The notes beneath the pieces are model-generated. The model did not search any database. It worked only from the letters and a program-made list of their open reading frames with translations, and had not been told where the DNA came from. From CAWAPS01 sp963783945 (lineage in GTDB: Bacteria > Actinomycetota > Acidimicrobiia > Acidimicrobiales > Palsa-688), in the NCBI GenBank assembly GCA_963783945.1, contig CAWAPS010000019.1, positions 1,054,001 through 1,118,000 of the forward strand: 64,000 bases of DNA, given 5' to 3'. A program made the position numbers and the translations under genes. Numbering within the stretch: position 1 is the first letter of the stretch; each line of letters starts with the position of its first letter. Of this stretch, positions 62,765 to 64,000 are shown piece after piece.

Positions 62765-63620
62765 GGACGACACCGAGTCCTGGCTAGCCTTCGCCTATAA
62801 CCGGCATGCTATGGAATGCAGTGGACACGGCCGTGCTATCACGCGGGTGGGCCGCAACGTCGGGCACCCTCCCAGCACCGACTATGAGGCCCTCGCCACA
62901 CTCAACCAGCAACGCACCTACGGCGTGGCCATGATCTCCGCTCCCGTGTTCGGACCGTAAGGACATGCCCTCCTCTCCCTCATCCTCCGTGGCATACAAG
63001 GCGCCCTGACGGGAAAGGGGTGATCGGGCTCGGTGCCCAGATCCGGAACGCCGGACTCCTCGTTGCCCGCCGCAGCGGGGGCCAAGCCCCGGCTCGCTAA
63101 CGTCCTGCCGACGCCGACAGCGCCTCTGTACAGCCAGGTCGCAGACTGGTCTGCCTTGACGCTCTGTAGGGCTGCTCGATCGAGGCGGTTGTGACGCGAG
63201 GCGGAAGACCCTGAGATTCAGATAGTTGATGCTGGCTCGTTCGTCTCGTGGTAGCGGTGGGCGCCGGCCAGACTGACGTCGGGTTTACGAACCAACCGGT
63301 TGACGACTGTCGACCCATCTCCCGGCTGCTCCCGCGAACGCGCCAAGGTGGCGGCCGTCGACTGCCACAGGCAGTGCTTCGTTCACCTGTCCTCGCCGGA
63401 GAGGGCATCGCTCACCTCAGCCCCCCGAAGCAGCGAACAACTTGCCGACGGCAGTCTGTGCGGGCCCTCGCGCTCATAGATGGCGAGGTAGGGTCGGGCT
63501 GCTTCAGCAGGCCTTCAGCGCGCTGCTCGGGACGGCGGCCCACTACGCTCGCAAATGTCTGTCGCCGTTTGCCCCAACCGGGTCCTCGCCTCGCCGAACG
63601 GGCAGCGGACAGTAGGTTCC
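62765..63620. other. Gene-free stretch of about 860 bases
   Basis: No recognisable gene; short frames on both strands lack domains. It probably includes more of the decayed ISL3 element. Confidence 0.35.
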
Positions 63621-64000
63621 CTAGGTGTCGGCGGTCTGACTGATGACCTCTTCGCTGAACTGCTGGAGCTTCTCGATTAACTCGTTGGCGTTGAGCCAGC
63701 GACATTCGAGGTTGACGCGCGTGATGCCCGCTTTCGAGTAGGTCCCCAGGATATCGAGCGCCTCGGCGGAGGACCCGGCGATGACCTTCGGGCTCGTGTC
63801 GTGCATTACCTCTGAAGAGGCATCCGACATGGCGTCTGTTTGCAGATAGGCCAGGCCGTAGGAAAAGCCCAGTCCCTCCGGACTTCTCCCAGCGGCGGCC
63901 ACGGCGTGGCGAGTCTGCACGATCCCGTCACGCACCTCGTCGAAAGACCCGACCATCGGGGCCCAGCCGCTGCCGTAGGCGGCCATCCGCCTGAGGGGGG
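63621..64000 (-). CDS. Luciferase-like (LLM class) F420-dependent monooxygenase, C-terminal part
   Basis: The window edge cuts this gene; 126 codons of the C-terminal part are present. RRMAAYGSGWAPM is the family's 'A...GdGW.p' element, and GLGFSYGLAYLQ and YSKAGITRVNLECRW are the last strands of the TIM barrel. LLM enzymes use F420 or FMN to oxidise or reduce varied substrates. The start lies beyond 64000 on the minus strand. An ATG at 63986 is internal. Confidence 0.78.
   Translation of the reverse strand, partial: PLRRMAAYGSGWAPMVGSFDEVRDGIVQTRHAVAAAGRSPEGLGFSYGLAYLQTDAMSDASSEVMHDTSPKVIAGSSAEALDILGTYSKAGITRVNLECRWLNANELIEKLQQFSEEVISQTADT

Overview
The window is high-GC DNA with Actinomycetota-type content: F420-type (DDN) nitroreductase and luciferase-like enzymes, several SnoaL-like remnants, CaiB/BaiF CoA-transferases, PF04909 amidohydrolases, a FadR regulator, an ATPase-LuxR regulator and many GTG starts. 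The mix resembles environmental, poorly cultured actinobacteria (Acidimicrobiia or Mycobacteriales-like), but the lineage is inferred from gene content only. I saw no rRNA, tRNA or CRISPR array.

Layout. 0-7.3 kb: transposase debris, a SixA-type phosphatase, a DDN-family protein, a nitrobindin-like protein, a membrane protein and an SDR, separated by decayed sequence. 7.5-34 kb: a catabolic acyl-CoA region. It has two intact fused double CoA-transferases and a broken third; a MaoC/DUF35 pair; a FadR regulator; a minus-strand operon amidohydrolase > CoA-transferase > thiolase-like > DUF35; a divergent lipoprotein binding protein and second amidohydrolase; a second minus-strand operon acyl-CoA ligase > enoyl-CoA hydratase > SDR > thiolase-like; and a divergent plus-strand unit FAS1-like dehydratase > fused CoA-transferase > atypical SDR. 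A sulfatase and an ABC ATPase meet tail to tail at a rearrangement joint near 30841. A third amidohydrolase lies at 32.9 kb. 34.5-38.3 kb: two dehydrogenases and two small orphan enzymes.

38.7-56.8 kb: a secreted-protein region, with a beta-propeller protein, an ECF sigma/anti-sigma pair, a right-handed beta-helix protein, a large secreted propeller-like protein, a secreted alpha/beta hydrolase with a PKD domain facing a TetR regulator, and a stalk protein with five 243-bp MBG repeats ending in pentapeptide repeats. Three genes here are followed by strong hairpins. 57.5-64 kb: an ATPase-LuxR regulator, an NDH-2-like flavoprotein, an MBL-fold hydrolase, and a luciferase-like monooxygenase cut by the window edge.

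How the genes may work together. The two minus-strand operons together could activate an unusual acid (ligase or CoA-transferase), hydrate and oxidise it (MaoC/FAS1-like/ECH, SDRs), and cleave it with thiolase-fold proteins that lack the thiolase cysteine. At least one of these sits directly beside a DUF35 protein, as in Ltp2-type retro-aldolases of sterol side-chain breakdown. The substrate cannot be read from sequence. About seventeen gene or transposon remnants (IS21/IS1380, IS630, IS3, IS110, ISL3, two tyrosine recombinases, CoA-transferase, SnoaL, SDR, sulfatase, sulfotransferase, TauE, aldo/keto reductase, Mrr) show heavy rearrangement between the intact operons.
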